From Planctomycetota bacterium (GTDB lineage Bacteria > Planctomycetota > UBA8108 > UBA1146): DNA of 47,655 nucleotides. The translations under genes and the position numbers were made by a program. The notes under the pieces are model-generated. The model worked only from the letters and a program-made list of their open reading frames with translations, made no database searches and had not been told where the DNA came from. The DNA is taken from assembly GCA_012960845.1 (NCBI GenBank), contig DUAN01000018.1:1-47655 (forward strand). The letters are read 5' to 3'. This document shows positions 33,699 through 42,209 of this stretch, in pieces; the stretch's first letter is position 1, and every line of letters begins with the position of its first letter.

Positions 33699-34814
33699 GT
33701 GAACTCCGAGATCAACTCGAGACTGCACGACATCGAGTCCCTGCTCGAGCGAATCCGCGATGCCACCTGCCATGAACAGCAGAAGGAGCGCCTCAAGGTT
33801 CTCGAGGAGCAGATGTCCGCCGCTGATTTCTGGGATGACCGTGACCATGCGGAAAAGACCATCACCGAGTTGAAGCGGGTCAAGGAATCGGTACAGAGCA
33901 TCGAAGACCTGGCGCAACTGGTGGAAGATTCGCTGGCGATGGTCGAACTGGCCGTGGCAGATAGTGATGCCGAAACCCTCGAAGAAATCGAACGGGATAG
34001 CATTCTGTTACTGGAGCGTGCCGATCAGCTGGAACTGAAGACGCTACTTCGTGGCAAGTACGACAGTGCAAATGCCTATCTCGAGATTCAAGCAGGCGCC
34101 GGTGGAACCGATGCCTGTGACTGGACATTGATGGTTCAGCGGATGTTTCTGCGCTGGGCTGAGCAACAGGGCTACCGAACCACCATCATCGATGAACAGT
34201 TCGCCGAAGAAGCGGGTCTAAAATCCTCCACCATCCACCTGCAGGGGGATCACGCCTACGGCTACCTTCGTGCAGAATCGGGAGTCCATCGAATCGTTCG
34301 CATCTCACCCTTCGACGCCCAGGCCCGGCGACAAACCGCCTTTGCATCGGTCAGGGTGATCCCGGAAACCGATGTCGTGGATGACGTCGAAATTGCTGAA
34401 GTGGATCTTCGAGTCGACACCTATCGCGCCAGTGGAGCGGGCGGACAGCACGTCAACACCACCGACTCGGCGGTTCGTATCACCCACATTCCCAGCGGAA
34501 TCGTCGTTCAGTGTCAGAATGAACGCAGTCAGCACGCCAACAGAGCCCAGGCGATGCGAGTGCTCAAGGCTCGGATCCTCGAGACCGAGGAGCAGAAGAG
34601 GCGTGAGGAACTGAACAGGATCCAGGGCATCAAGAGCGAGATTGCGTTTGGCAGCCAGATCCGCTCGTATGTGCTGCATCCTTACAAGATGGTGAAAGAT
34701 CATAGAACCGATCACGAGACTTCAAACACCGACGCTGTTCTCGATGGAGACCTCCAACCCTTCATCGAAAGCTGGCTACGACAACAATCCAGGACCGATC
34801 AGTCGGCTCGATAG
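33699..34814 (+). CDS. prfB: Peptide chain release factor 2, no programmed frameshift
   Basis: Class I release factor that recognises UGA and UAA and triggers peptidyl-tRNA hydrolysis; 371 residues. The stop-recognition tripeptide SPF is in RISPFDAQARR and the catalytic GGQ in ASGAGGQHVNTTDSAVR. EIQAGAGGTDACDW and HPYKMVKDHRT are family blocks. The start is GTG 33699: GGAGG lies just upstream (spacing short, 3 bases) and the N-terminus NSRLHDIESLLERI aligns with the first residues of the E. coli protein. The frame is continuous through the region where many bacteria have an in-frame UGA and CUU-UGA frameshift site, so autoregulation by frameshift is absent. The frame is open upstream to 33462 but overlaps the terminator. 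glyA follows after 11 bases. Confidence 0.95.
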   Translation: MNSEINSRLHDIESLLERIRDATCHEQQKERLKVLEEQMSAADFWDDRDHAEKTITELKRVKESVQSIEDLAQLVEDSLAMVELAVADSDAETLEEIERDSILLLERADQLELKTLLRGKYDSANAYLEIQAGAGGTDACDWTLMVQRMFLRWAEQQGYRTTIIDEQFAEEAGLKSSTIHLQGDHAYGYLRAESGVHRIVRISPFDAQARRQTAFASVRVIPETDVVDDVEIAEVDLRVDTYRASGAGGQHVNTTDSAVRITHIPSGIVVQCQNERSQHANRAQAMRVLKARILETEEQKRREELNRIQGIKSEIAFGSQIRSYVLHPYKMVKDHRTDHETSNTDAVLDGDLQPFIESWLRQQSRTDQSAR

Positions 34815-34825
34815 GAAGAATCCAG

Positions 34826-36061
34826 ATGACTTCCATTCAACAGACTGACCCCGAAATCGCCGCAATCATCGTCCGAGAAGAAGCGCGTCAGAAGGGTGAG
34901 GTCAATCTCATCGCAAGCGAGAACATCGTCAGCGATGCGGTGCTGGCCGCTCAAGGATCGGTACTCACCAACAAGTACGCAGAGGGCTACCCCGGTCGAC
35001 GCTACTACGGCGGCTGCGAAGTGGTCGACGAAGCGGAAGAACATGCCCGCTCTCGTGCCTGCGAACTGTTCGGTGCAGATCATGCCAATGTGCAGGCGCA
35101 CTCTGGAACCCAGGCCAACATCGCGGCGTATTCTGCGCTCATCTCTCCCGGTGATCCGGTGCTGGCGATGGATCTGGCTCATGGTGGCCATCTCTCTCAT
35201 GGGGCCAAGGTGAGCCTCACCGGTAAGATCTACAACTTTCATCACTACCCGGTTTCCCAGCAAGACGAGATGATCGACCTGGATCTGGTTCGCAAGATGG
35301 CGCACGAGGTCAGTCCTGCACTGATCGTCGCCGGTGCCAGTGCCTATCCGAGAATCATCGATTTCGCAGGCTTTCGGAGCATCGCCGACGAGGTCGGTGC
35401 CCGGTTGATGGTCGACATGGCGCACATCGCAGGCCTGGTCGCCGCAGGTGTCCACCCGAGTCCTGTTGCGCACGCAGATGTGGTCACCACCACCACTCAT
35501 AAGACTCTCCGGGGACCGAGGAGCGGCCTGATCCTGTGCCGAAAGAAGTGGCGCAAGAAAATTGACTCTGCGGTATTTCCCGGCGGCCAGGGTGGTCCAT
35601 TGATGCATCAGGTTGCGGCGCGGGCTGTCTGCTTCCGTGAAGCGATGACGGACTCTTTCCGTGACTACGCCCGCCAGGTGGTCGAGAACTCGGTCCAGCT
35701 GGGAGAGATTCTCAGCGCTGGTGGGTTACGACTGGTTTCAGGGGGTACCGACAATCACATGATCCTCGCCGATCTTCGCTCGATGGATCTGACCGGTGAC
35801 ATCGCTGAGGCTGCGCTGGGCCGTGCCGGAATCGTCGTCAACATGAACATGATTCCCTACGATCCTGCCCCTCCACGGCGCCCCAGTGGCATGAGGATCG
35901 GCACTCCCACCGTCACCAGCCGCGGGATGGGAACGGCGGAGATCACCCGCATCGGCGAGATGATTCTGGAAGTCCTCCGTAACCCTCAGGACCAGAATCG
36001 GATCGAGGGGATTCGCGCGCAGGTCCGGGAGATGTGCGAGCAGTTCCCGACCCGGATCTAA
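34826..36061 (+). CDS. glyA: Serine hydroxymethyltransferase
   Basis: PLP enzyme interconverting serine and glycine with transfer of a one-carbon unit to tetrahydrofolate; 411 residues, full length. Marks: VNLIASENIVSDAVL, NKYAEGYPGRRYYGGCEVVD, QAHSGTQANIAAYSAL, LMVDMAHIAGLVAAGVHPSP, and the Schiff-base Lys in VTTTTHKTLRGPRSGLIL. IGTPTVTSRGMG is near the C-terminus. The start is ATG 34826 with AGGAAG about 8 bases upstream. It is likely cotranscribed with prfB (11-base gap). It converges on trpS with only 43 bases between, and no clear terminator is seen there. Confidence 0.96.
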   Translation: MTSIQQTDPEIAAIIVREEARQKGEVNLIASENIVSDAVLAAQGSVLTNKYAEGYPGRRYYGGCEVVDEAEEHARSRACELFGADHANVQAHSGTQANIAAYSALISPGDPVLAMDLAHGGHLSHGAKVSLTGKIYNFHHYPVSQQDEMIDLDLVRKMAHEVSPALIVAGASAYPRIIDFAGFRSIADEVGARLMVDMAHIAGLVAAGVHPSPVAHADVVTTTTHKTLRGPRSGLILCRKKWRKKIDSAVFPGGQGGPLMHQVAARAVCFREAMTDSFRDYARQVVENSVQLGEILSAGGLRLVSGGTDNHMILADLRSMDLTGDIAEAALGRAGIVVNMNMIPYDPAPPRRPSGMRIGTPTVTSRGMGTAEITRIGEMILEVLRNPQDQNRIEGIRAQVREMCEQFPTRI

Positions 36062-36076
36062 CCAGCCAGCAGCGAA

Positions 36077-36102
36077 GGTGCTGCGGCATGATGCTGCGGT
36101 AT
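36077..36102. repeat. 13-bp direct repeat between glyA and trpS
   Basis: GGTGCTGCGGCAT and GATGCTGCGGTAT in tandem, with two mismatches, ending two bases before the trpS stop codon (CTA at 36105-36107 on the plus strand). Confidence 0.7.
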
Positions 36103-36104
36103 CG

Positions 36105-37097
36105 CTACGAATGACTGGGGATCACCCCGATCGCTGACCGTACCGCATCCATCGTTTTCTCGACCACCGGGCGAATTCGATCGGCTCCACTGCGAAGGAT
36201 CTGCTCGACCTCATCCGGATTCTCCTCCAGTTGCAGTCGACGACTGCGGGCATCGGCAAAGTAATCGAGCATCGCCTCGAATAGTTCCTGCTTGGCGTGG
36301 CCGTACCCATAGCCGATCCCGCTCGACCTCAACTTGTCCGCCATCGCATCGACCTTGTCGTCGGTGGCGACCAGCTTGTACAACTCGAAGATGGTGTTGC
36401 CCTCTGGCTCCTTGGACTCATCGACTCCTTGAGAGTCGGTCACGATCGACATCACCCTCTTCCGGAGTTTCTTCTCCGATTCGAAGATGCAGAGATCATT
36501 TCCATAAGACTTGCTCATCTTCTGGCCATCGATCCCGGGCACCTTGGCGGCATTTCCCTCGAGGATCAGCGGCTCTGGAACTGGAAATACTGCGCCATAG
36601 GTCTGATTGAACTTCCCGGCGATATCCCGGGTCACTTCGACATGTTGTTTCTGATCCTGACCGACCGGAACTCGGTGCGATCGAACGATCAAGATGTCGG
36701 CGGCCATCAGGACCGGATAGGCGAACAAGCCATGATCGGCAGAGATTCCCTGCGACACCTTGTCCTTGTAGGCAACACATCGTTCCAGTAAACCCATCGG
36801 TGTCAGCGTCGAGAGGATCCAGGAGAGTTCGCAAACCTCCGGTACATCTTCCTGGCGATAGATCACCGCTCGCTCTGGATCGAGACCGAGAGCGAGATAA
36901 TCCATCGCCACGGCTCGGATGTTGGAGGAAAGTTGCGCCGGATCCCGTACCGTGGTGAGTGCGTGATAGGAAGCGATGAAGTAGTGGGCTCCTCCTGCAT
37001 CCTGAAGATCGATCCATTGCCGGACCGCACCGAAGTAGTTGCCCAGGTGAATCCCGGAACTGGTCGGTGTGAGGCCTGAAAGTGTGATGAGGCTCAT
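36105..37097 (-). CDS. trpS: Tryptophanyl-tRNA synthetase
   Basis: Class I aminoacyl-tRNA synthetase charging tRNA(Trp); 330 residues, the normal bacterial length. HIGH motif GIHLGNYFGAV follows GLTPTSS, and the KMSKS motif is GQKMSKSYGN. YPVLMAADILIVRSHRVPVGQDQKQHVEV spans the Trp-site helix (in two adjoining parts), and ATDDKVDAMADK lies in the C-terminal helical region. The start is ATG 37097 with GGGGAG about 8 bases upstream. It is monocistronic as far as can be seen. The 247 bases upstream (37098-37344) are a divergent promoter region with no clear elements. Confidence 0.96.
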   Translation of the reverse strand: MSLITLSGLTPTSSGIHLGNYFGAVRQWIDLQDAGGAHYFIASYHALTTVRDPAQLSSNIRAVAMDYLALGLDPERAVIYRQEDVPEVCELSWILSTLTPMGLLERCVAYKDKVSQGISADHGLFAYPVLMAADILIVRSHRVPVGQDQKQHVEVTRDIAGKFNQTYGAVFPVPEPLILEGNAAKVPGIDGQKMSKSYGNDLCIFESEKKLRKRVMSIVTDSQGVDESKEPEGNTIFELYKLVATDDKVDAMADKLRSSGIGYGYGHAKQELFEAMLDYFADARSRRLQLEENPDEVEQILRSGADRIRPVVEKTMDAVRSAIGVIPSHS

Positions 37098-37344
37098 TGG
37101 ATCACTCCCCCCCTATCCCCGTGACAGGGTTGAAACAGGGTACCCAAACCGCTCTACAACTCCAAACCGACTGTAGAACTTGTCGAGCCACGGTTCTTTG
37201 AGCAGAATGGCGCCTCAGCAGCGTCACCGCCCAGCGAGCCCGAGATCCAGCAGTTGGGCGACGCGATCAACAGAGCCATGGTCTTGGCACGAGGTCGACG
37301 ATCGGGTCCACTGACCCACCAGAGAAGCCGTCGAAAGGGATACC

Positions 37345-38196
37345 TTGTCCAGAACCAAGAATCAGAAGAAGCCTCGTGGGGGCCTCAGCCGGGCGTTCCT
37401 GACCGGCTTGGCGACCTTGCTACCGACCGTCCTGACCATCCTGATCCTGACCATCGCTTACAACTTCCTCGACGAAAAAATCGCCGGTCCACTCAATAAT
37501 CTGATCCACAAGGGACTCTCCTCGCAGCTGGCGAAGGACCACTTCTGGGGAGGGGTGCTCAATTACCCCGAATGGCAACTGGACGAGGAGATCGATGGTA
37601 GCGGAGCACCGGAGCGTGCCGATGATCTGCCCTTCTCGCAATTCGTCGAGGAAATCGCCCCGCAGTGGCTCGGATTCCTGCTCGCGCTACTGCTGGTCTT
37701 TGCCGTGGGAATCATCTTCAGGGGCTATCTCGGTCGCCAGTTACTGAAGTTGATCGAGAGCTTCATCCGACAGGTCCCGCTGATCAAGATCATCTACCCC
37801 TATGCCAAACAGGTCACCGAGTTCTTCTTCGAGGAAAAGAATCAGATCGAATACGAGACCGCGGTGGCGGTCGAGTATCCACGCAAGGGGATCTGGTCGC
37901 TGGGGTTTGTCACCAGTTCCGGTTTCAAGACAGTCAGCGAATTCACCGGCGAGGAGATGGTCTCCATCTTCATCCCCTCGAGCCCGACACCGATCACCGG
38001 ATACACCATCCTGGTCTCCCGAGAGTCGATCATCCAACTGGACCTGAGTGTCGAGGAAGTACTTCGTTTCACCATCTCGGGGGGGGTGATCCTGCCCCCG
38101 AATCAGCTCCCGGATGGGGCCAAAACTACTGTTCAGATCAGTCCCAGTGTTGAAACTGGTCCAGAAGAAGAGGATGAAGGTGTTGGGAAGCCTTGA
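37345..38196 (+). CDS. DUF502 family membrane protein
   Basis: A 283-residue inner-membrane protein of DUF502, function unknown. It has a basic N-terminus, TM1 about 18-42 (FLTGLATLLPTVLTILILTI), an insert, TM2 about 107-127 (WLGFLLALLLVFAVGIIF), then the conserved IRQVPLIKIIYPYAKQVTEFFF and a soluble region with GFVTSSGF, VSIFIPSSPTPITGYTILV and TISGGVILP. These blocks match the family, which is widespread in bacteria and plants. The start TTG 37345 has AAAGGGA upstream. The C-terminus is acidic. tRNA-Pro starts 56 bases after the stop, perhaps in the same transcript. Confidence 0.9.
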   Translation: MSRTKNQKKPRGGLSRAFLTGLATLLPTVLTILILTIAYNFLDEKIAGPLNNLIHKGLSSQLAKDHFWGGVLNYPEWQLDEEIDGSGAPERADDLPFSQFVEEIAPQWLGFLLALLLVFAVGIIFRGYLGRQLLKLIESFIRQVPLIKIIYPYAKQVTEFFFEEKNQIEYETAVAVEYPRKGIWSLGFVTSSGFKTVSEFTGEEMVSIFIPSSPTPITGYTILVSRESIIQLDLSVEEVLRFTISGGVILPPNQLPDGAKTTVQISPSVETGPEEEDEGVGKP

Positions 38197-38251
38197 CGGG
38201 AGCGACACTACCACTAGCATCCAAGACCTTGCCACGAGACAGTTTGAAAGT

Positions 38252-38328
38252 CGGGCCGTAGCACAGTTTGGTAGTGCGCCACGCTGGGGGTGTGGAGGTC
38301 GGTGGTTCGAATCCACTCGGCCCGACCA
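38252..38328 (+). tRNA. tRNA-Pro (GGG)
   Basis: 77-nt cloverleaf: acceptor CGGGCCG pairs with CGGCCCG, then A and encoded CCA. D-arm GCACAGTTTGGTAGTGC; anticodon stem CCACG/TGTGG with loop CTGGGGG, giving anticodon GGG; T-arm GGTGG-TTCGAAT-CCACT. GGG reads CCC and CCU codons. A T-rich stretch follows. Confidence 0.96.
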
Positions 38329-38466
38329 TTTTTCTTCTTCCAACAATCCTTCACCCAACCTTCCGGTTCGATCTCTTCGAGATCGCGACCACCGAATTCC
38401 CTACAACCGTTCCCCGGCTCCCGTTTCATCTACAGGCGGCTGGCGGATCAGGGTTCAAGAACGCCC

Positions 38467-39312
38467 ATGATTGAGGATCCAACCCCGACTCCGAGCATTC
38501 CTGTCCCTGCCAAGGGAACCCGAGTCACCCCACCGGTGCGATTCGAATCGGCTCAGCGAACCGTGTGGATCCTCCCTTCCGAGGTGGACCTGGTGCGAGA
38601 CTGTGGTTTCCTCGGAGGGATTGCGACCATCCATCCAGAACAACACCGCAGCGGGCGTGAACCGCATCCGGTGTACCGCGGAACTGACGGATCGCTACTG
38701 CTGTGGAAGCGCTGTCTCAGAGGAGGCTGGCTCTCTCACTTCATCTCCACGCTTCACCTCAGTTGTGCTCGATTTCTGCGAGAGATGGAGATGGGTGAAG
38801 AAACTCGGGTTCTGGGAATTCCCACATCCAACGTGATCGCCGTGGCCTCCACTACTGCCACCATCGGTCAGCGAGTAGAGATGTTGATCCGACTGGAAAA
38901 CGATGTTCAAACCTTGAAACAATTTCTTGAGGATCAGATGCCATCGGATCGACAACGGAGAGCGGTGCTGAAGGCCACCGCCGAGACGATCCAGGAGTTC
39001 CATCAGGCAGGCTTTCTTCACGGCGACCTGAACCTGATGAACATCCTCATCCAGCAACGAGAAGAAGAGTGCCCCAGGGCCATCCTGGTCGATCTGGATC
39101 CAGGGGGGCTCGCCCCGCTGGCGAATCGACACTCCAACCTGACCCGTCTGATCCGTTCCTACCGCAAATCGATCGGGCTCAACACCCCACCACTTCGCAC
39201 CGGTGAAGCGATTCGATTCATCCACGGGGTGACCGGTGCGGATCGTGATCGGATGAGATCGCTGATCACTGCCAGCCAGCAGTACCTACCCCCTTCACAG
39301 TGGCGGCGCTGA
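38467..39312 (+). CDS. KdkA/WaaP-type lipopolysaccharide kinase
   Basis: A 281-residue kinase-fold protein of the LPS core kinase group. N-lobe: EPHPVYRGTDGSLLLWKRC, with the probable ATP Lys. Catalytic loop: GFLHGDLNLMNILI (HGDxxxxN). Metal-binding Asp: AILVDLDPGG. Substrates in this family are Kdo or heptose of lipid A-core, so it is probably a Kdo kinase (inference). ATG 38467 is the first reasonable start; its ribosome site is weak and the earlier frame overlaps tRNA-Pro. The stop overlaps the mqnA start (TGATG). First gene of a four-gene coupled operon. Confidence 0.82.
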   Translation: MIEDPTPTPSIPVPAKGTRVTPPVRFESAQRTVWILPSEVDLVRDCGFLGGIATIHPEQHRSGREPHPVYRGTDGSLLLWKRCLRGGWLSHFISTLHLSCARFLREMEMGEETRVLGIPTSNVIAVASTTATIGQRVEMLIRLENDVQTLKQFLEDQMPSDRQRRAVLKATAETIQEFHQAGFLHGDLNLMNILIQQREEECPRAILVDLDPGGLAPLANRHSNLTRLIRSYRKSIGLNTPPLRTGEAIRFIHGVTGADRDRMRSLITASQQYLPPSQWRR

Positions 39313-40118
39313 TGATGCGCATCGGAGCCATCCACTTTCTCAACGCTGAACCGCTGTGTGGACATCTGTCTCGAAACGACCCTCGCTGGCAGATCGTCGA
39401 TTCCAGCCCCAGTGAACTCGCCCGATCACTGCGCAACGGGACCATCGATGTCGGGCTGGTCCCCCAGGTCGAAGCTTGCAGAAGACCCGATTACAGGATC
39501 CTCGAGGGCCACTGCATCTCCTGCCTGGGAGAAGTCGCCTCGATACTGCTCTTTCACAAGAAACCGTGGGAAGCCCTCCAACGTGTTGCCGTCGATCAGG
39601 CCAGCAACTCGTCGGTGGCTCTGCTGCAAGTTCTCAGACACCTCGATCAACTGCCACCACTGGAGATCATCGAGACCGCATCCAATCTGTCATTGCTGCA
39701 GCAGGACTCCACCGTCGATGCGGTACTCCTGATCGGAGATGCAGCACTGAAACACCGGACCCGTTCACCGCTCGACCGGATCGACCTGGGCATGGCCTGG
39801 AAGCACCGTACCGATCTTCCCTTCGTCTTCGCGGTGTGGCTGACCAGAACTCAACTGGACCCCACGGTCATCGAGGAAGTGGCACGCGCCGCCCAGCTGG
39901 GCATCGACCAGCGTCCACTCTTTGCCGCGCAGTTTTCGAAGCGGTATCCTGATGTACTCGACGAAGGGGCTGCCCAAGATTACCTTCAGCGTTGCGTTCG
40001 ATACCAGTTGGGTCCACCAGAGAAGGAGTCGATCGAAGTGTTTCACCGACTCCGTGCTGAGATTGATCCTGCCCTCGATCGGCAATGGCAACCTCGTTAC
40101 TACGGTGAAACATCATGA
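39312..40118 (+). CDS. mqnA: Chorismate dehydratase MqnA (futalosine menaquinone pathway)
   Basis: First enzyme of the futalosine route to menaquinone: dehydrates chorismate to 3-enolpyruvoyl-benzoate. It has a periplasmic-binding-protein-like fold, 268 residues. Family marks: IGAIHFLNAEPLCG at the start, ELARSLRNGTIDVGLVP, ISCLGEVASILLF (the SC.GPV.S motif), AVLLIGDAAL and IDLGMAWKHRTDLPFVFAVW. The start is ATG 39312, overlapping the kinase stop by one base (TGATG); ATG 39315 is next. It overlaps the next gene by 4 bases (ATGA). It is placed among LPS genes, and no other mqn gene is in the window. Confidence 0.9.
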   Translation: MMRIGAIHFLNAEPLCGHLSRNDPRWQIVDSSPSELARSLRNGTIDVGLVPQVEACRRPDYRILEGHCISCLGEVASILLFHKKPWEALQRVAVDQASNSSVALLQVLRHLDQLPPLEIIETASNLSLLQQDSTVDAVLLIGDAALKHRTRSPLDRIDLGMAWKHRTDLPFVFAVWLTRTQLDPTVIEEVARAAQLGIDQRPLFAAQFSKRYPDVLDEGAAQDYLQRCVRYQLGPPEKESIEVFHRLRAEIDPALDRQWQPRYYGETS

Positions 40119-40957
40119 TCGATCTGACCGCAACGGTGATCACCTTCAACGAGGAGAGCAACATCCGGGAGTGCCTGGAGTCACTTCGCTGGGTCCCCAA
40201 CATCGTCGTTGTCGATTCCGGATCCACCGATCGGACCGTCGAGATCGCCCGGGAGTTCACCGATCGAGTGCATGTCACCGACTGGCCCGGCCATGTCGAA
40301 CAGAAGAATCGTGCAGTGGACCTGGCCCCCACAGACTGGATCATCTCACTCGATGCGGATGAACGGGTCACCCCGGAACTCCGTGCTGAACTGGAACACC
40401 ACCTCGATCATGCTCCCAGCCATCGGGGATATTCGATGCCGCGTCTGACCAGACATCTGGGGCGCTGGATCCGACATGGCGGCTGGTATCCAGATCGAAA
40501 GATCCGTGTGTTCGATCGTCGTAGCGCACGCTGGGCAGGCACCAATCCCCACGACCACATCTCGCTCGATGGTTCGGCCTTCCCTTTGAAGGGCGATCTG
40601 CTCCATTACTCGTTCGATCATCTGCATCACCACATGGAGACGATGGATTTCTTCACCAGCATCGCAGCACGAGAGATGGAGGGCACGAAACGCAGCGCCA
40701 TCCGGGGAATGGCGTTGAGGGCGCCGTGGAAGTTCCTGCGCATGTACCTGGTGGATCGCGGCTACCGCGATGGATTCGCCGGTTTTATCCTGGCCGCTGT
40801 CGGATCCTTCTATGTCTTCCTCAAGTACGCAGTACTGTGGGAACGAAGGGCATTACGGGCTCGTGGAATCGATCCCGATCGGGTTCCTCGGCACCACCGT
40901 GGTCCAGAGTGGCGTCCGCCTCGGGCACTGCCGGAGTCGGCAGAGGCCAAAGAGTGA
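40115..40957 (+). CDS. Family 2 glycosyltransferase, WaaE-like
   Basis: A 280-residue GT-A transferase, probably at the cytosolic face of the membrane, for LPS core or a surface glycan. Motifs: ATVITFNEESNIRECLESL, VVVDSGSTDRTVEIA, NRAVDLAPTDWIISLDADER (DxD), then WIRHGGWYPDRKIRVFDRR with WAGTNPHDHI, the WaaE/KdtX-type acceptor region. A hydrophobic stretch (FAGFILAAVGSFYVFL) near residue 230 suggests membrane contact. ATG 40115 overlaps the mqnA stop (ATGA), and its own stop overlaps the next gene (GTGA). Confidence 0.88.
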   Translation: MIDLTATVITFNEESNIRECLESLRWVPNIVVVDSGSTDRTVEIAREFTDRVHVTDWPGHVEQKNRAVDLAPTDWIISLDADERVTPELRAELEHHLDHAPSHRGYSMPRLTRHLGRWIRHGGWYPDRKIRVFDRRSARWAGTNPHDHISLDGSAFPLKGDLLHYSFDHLHHHMETMDFFTSIAAREMEGTKRSAIRGMALRAPWKFLRMYLVDRGYRDGFAGFILAAVGSFYVFLKYAVLWERRALRARGIDPDRVPRHHRGPEWRPPRALPESAEAKE

Positions 40958-42090
40958 AAATCTTCCACCTCTTCGCCAATCACAAGTTCACTGGACCTGC
41001 CGATCTGGCGATGGTGATGGCATCCAGTCAGCAGGCAGCGGGCGCAGAGGTCCGCTTCTTCTCCAGCACCCATCCCGATGCAGAAAACAGCCTCGAGCAG
41101 ATCGCCCGCAGCCGGGGACTCGAAACGGTCACCGGATTACGACTGGCCAAGCACTTGCGCTGGACCTCCTTACTCCGAGATGTCTCGCGACTTCGCCGCT
41201 TGATCGAGGCGGAGCGTCCCGACTTCCTTCACTGCCATCTCGATGGAGATCACCTGCTGGCTTGCCTGGCCTGTGGAAAGAAGGGTCCCGGAGTGATCCG
41301 AAGCAGCTACCAGCTCGACCCCCCGAGTGGCTGGCGTGCGAGGTGGAGCGCCGCTCGGACACGATTGTGGCTGCCACCCTCCATCCGAGCGGAAACTCGA
41401 TTGCTCCAACAACACCCGAAGTTACAGGGCCGCACCCGGATCACCGCCCCTCCCGTCGATCTGCAACGCTTCGCTCCCGCCGCTGATCCAGGCCTCTCTA
41501 CTGATCGAGATGCAGCGGTGGTGATCGGCGTCGTCGCTCGGATGCAGAGGCATCGAAGATTTCCCCAGTTGATCGAGGCGTTCGCTGCCGCCGCAGCAGA
41601 GGATTCTCGGTTGCAACTGGTGATCCTCGGCCGCGGAACTCACCAGGATGAGGTGGCGAGGATCCCCGCACAGCAAACCGGGCTCGGCGAGCGGATCCGC
41701 TTTGCCGGCTACATCGACCCCGATCTCTACCCGCAGCAGTTGCGCCGCTTTGACCTGCTGCTTTTTCTCGTGCCTGGCTCCGATGGGACCTGCAGAGCCG
41801 CCCGCGAAGCCCTCGCCTGCGGCGTTCCGGTGATCGCCAGTCGCCGTGGATTGCTGCCAGACCTGATCCCGGAGCAGTGCGGGATCCTGCTTCATAATGA
41901 AGCAGTAGATACGATGACCCGTGCTATTCTCACTCTGGCGAGGGACCCCTTGAAACGGCAGTATATGGCCGATAATGCTCGCCAACATGCCCAGAAGACC
42001 TTTGATGCGAGGACGCTGGGCTCTGATCTGATCGCCGATCTGGCCCATCGATCCTCGGGAAGCCGCCCTGATCTGGCGCAAAATCGCTAA
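40954..42090 (+). CDS. Family 4-type glycosyltransferase
   Basis: A 378-residue GT-B glycosyltransferase. N-domain: FHLFANHKFTGPADLAMVMA; C-domain: VVIGVVARMQRHRRFPQLIEAF, LVILGRGTHQDEV, IRFAGYIDPDLYP and the nucleotide-sugar Glu region SDGTCRAAREALACGVPVIAS in the usual place. GTG 40954 is chosen because it overlaps the preceding stop (GTGA) and AGAGG lies 7 bases upstream. It is last in the kinase-mqnA-GT2-GT4 operon and probably builds the LPS core or a capsule with the GT2 enzyme. Confidence 0.85.
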   Translation: MKIFHLFANHKFTGPADLAMVMASSQQAAGAEVRFFSSTHPDAENSLEQIARSRGLETVTGLRLAKHLRWTSLLRDVSRLRRLIEAERPDFLHCHLDGDHLLACLACGKKGPGVIRSSYQLDPPSGWRARWSAARTRLWLPPSIRAETRLLQQHPKLQGRTRITAPPVDLQRFAPAADPGLSTDRDAAVVIGVVARMQRHRRFPQLIEAFAAAAAEDSRLQLVILGRGTHQDEVARIPAQQTGLGERIRFAGYIDPDLYPQQLRRFDLLLFLVPGSDGTCRAAREALACGVPVIASRRGLLPDLIPEQCGILLHNEAVDTMTRAILTLARDPLKRQYMADNARQHAQKTFDARTLGSDLIADLAHRSSGSRPDLAQNR

Positions 42091-42209
42091 CATCGGTAAA
42101 GATTCCCACACCGCTGGTCGAAGAAGGCTTAGGGCCCGGACGGACCGGGCCAGCGAAGCCTAGCCGGCATTGTTGAGTTTTACGCCGGCACCATGAGAAA
42201 GGTCTGGCC
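42091..42209 (+). promoter_or_regulatory. Hairpin-rich leader of the four-TM protein gene
   Basis: A two-part stem, GGCTT...AAGCC (42126/42156) enclosing GGCCCGG-ACGGA-CCGGGCC (42133-42151), is followed by GCCGGC (42163) and GCCGGC (42184), which can pair across 15 bases. The second element lies just upstream of AAAGG and the ATG. It may be the terminator of the preceding operon, a stabilising leader or a regulatory RNA. I recognise no riboswitch class. Confidence 0.55.
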
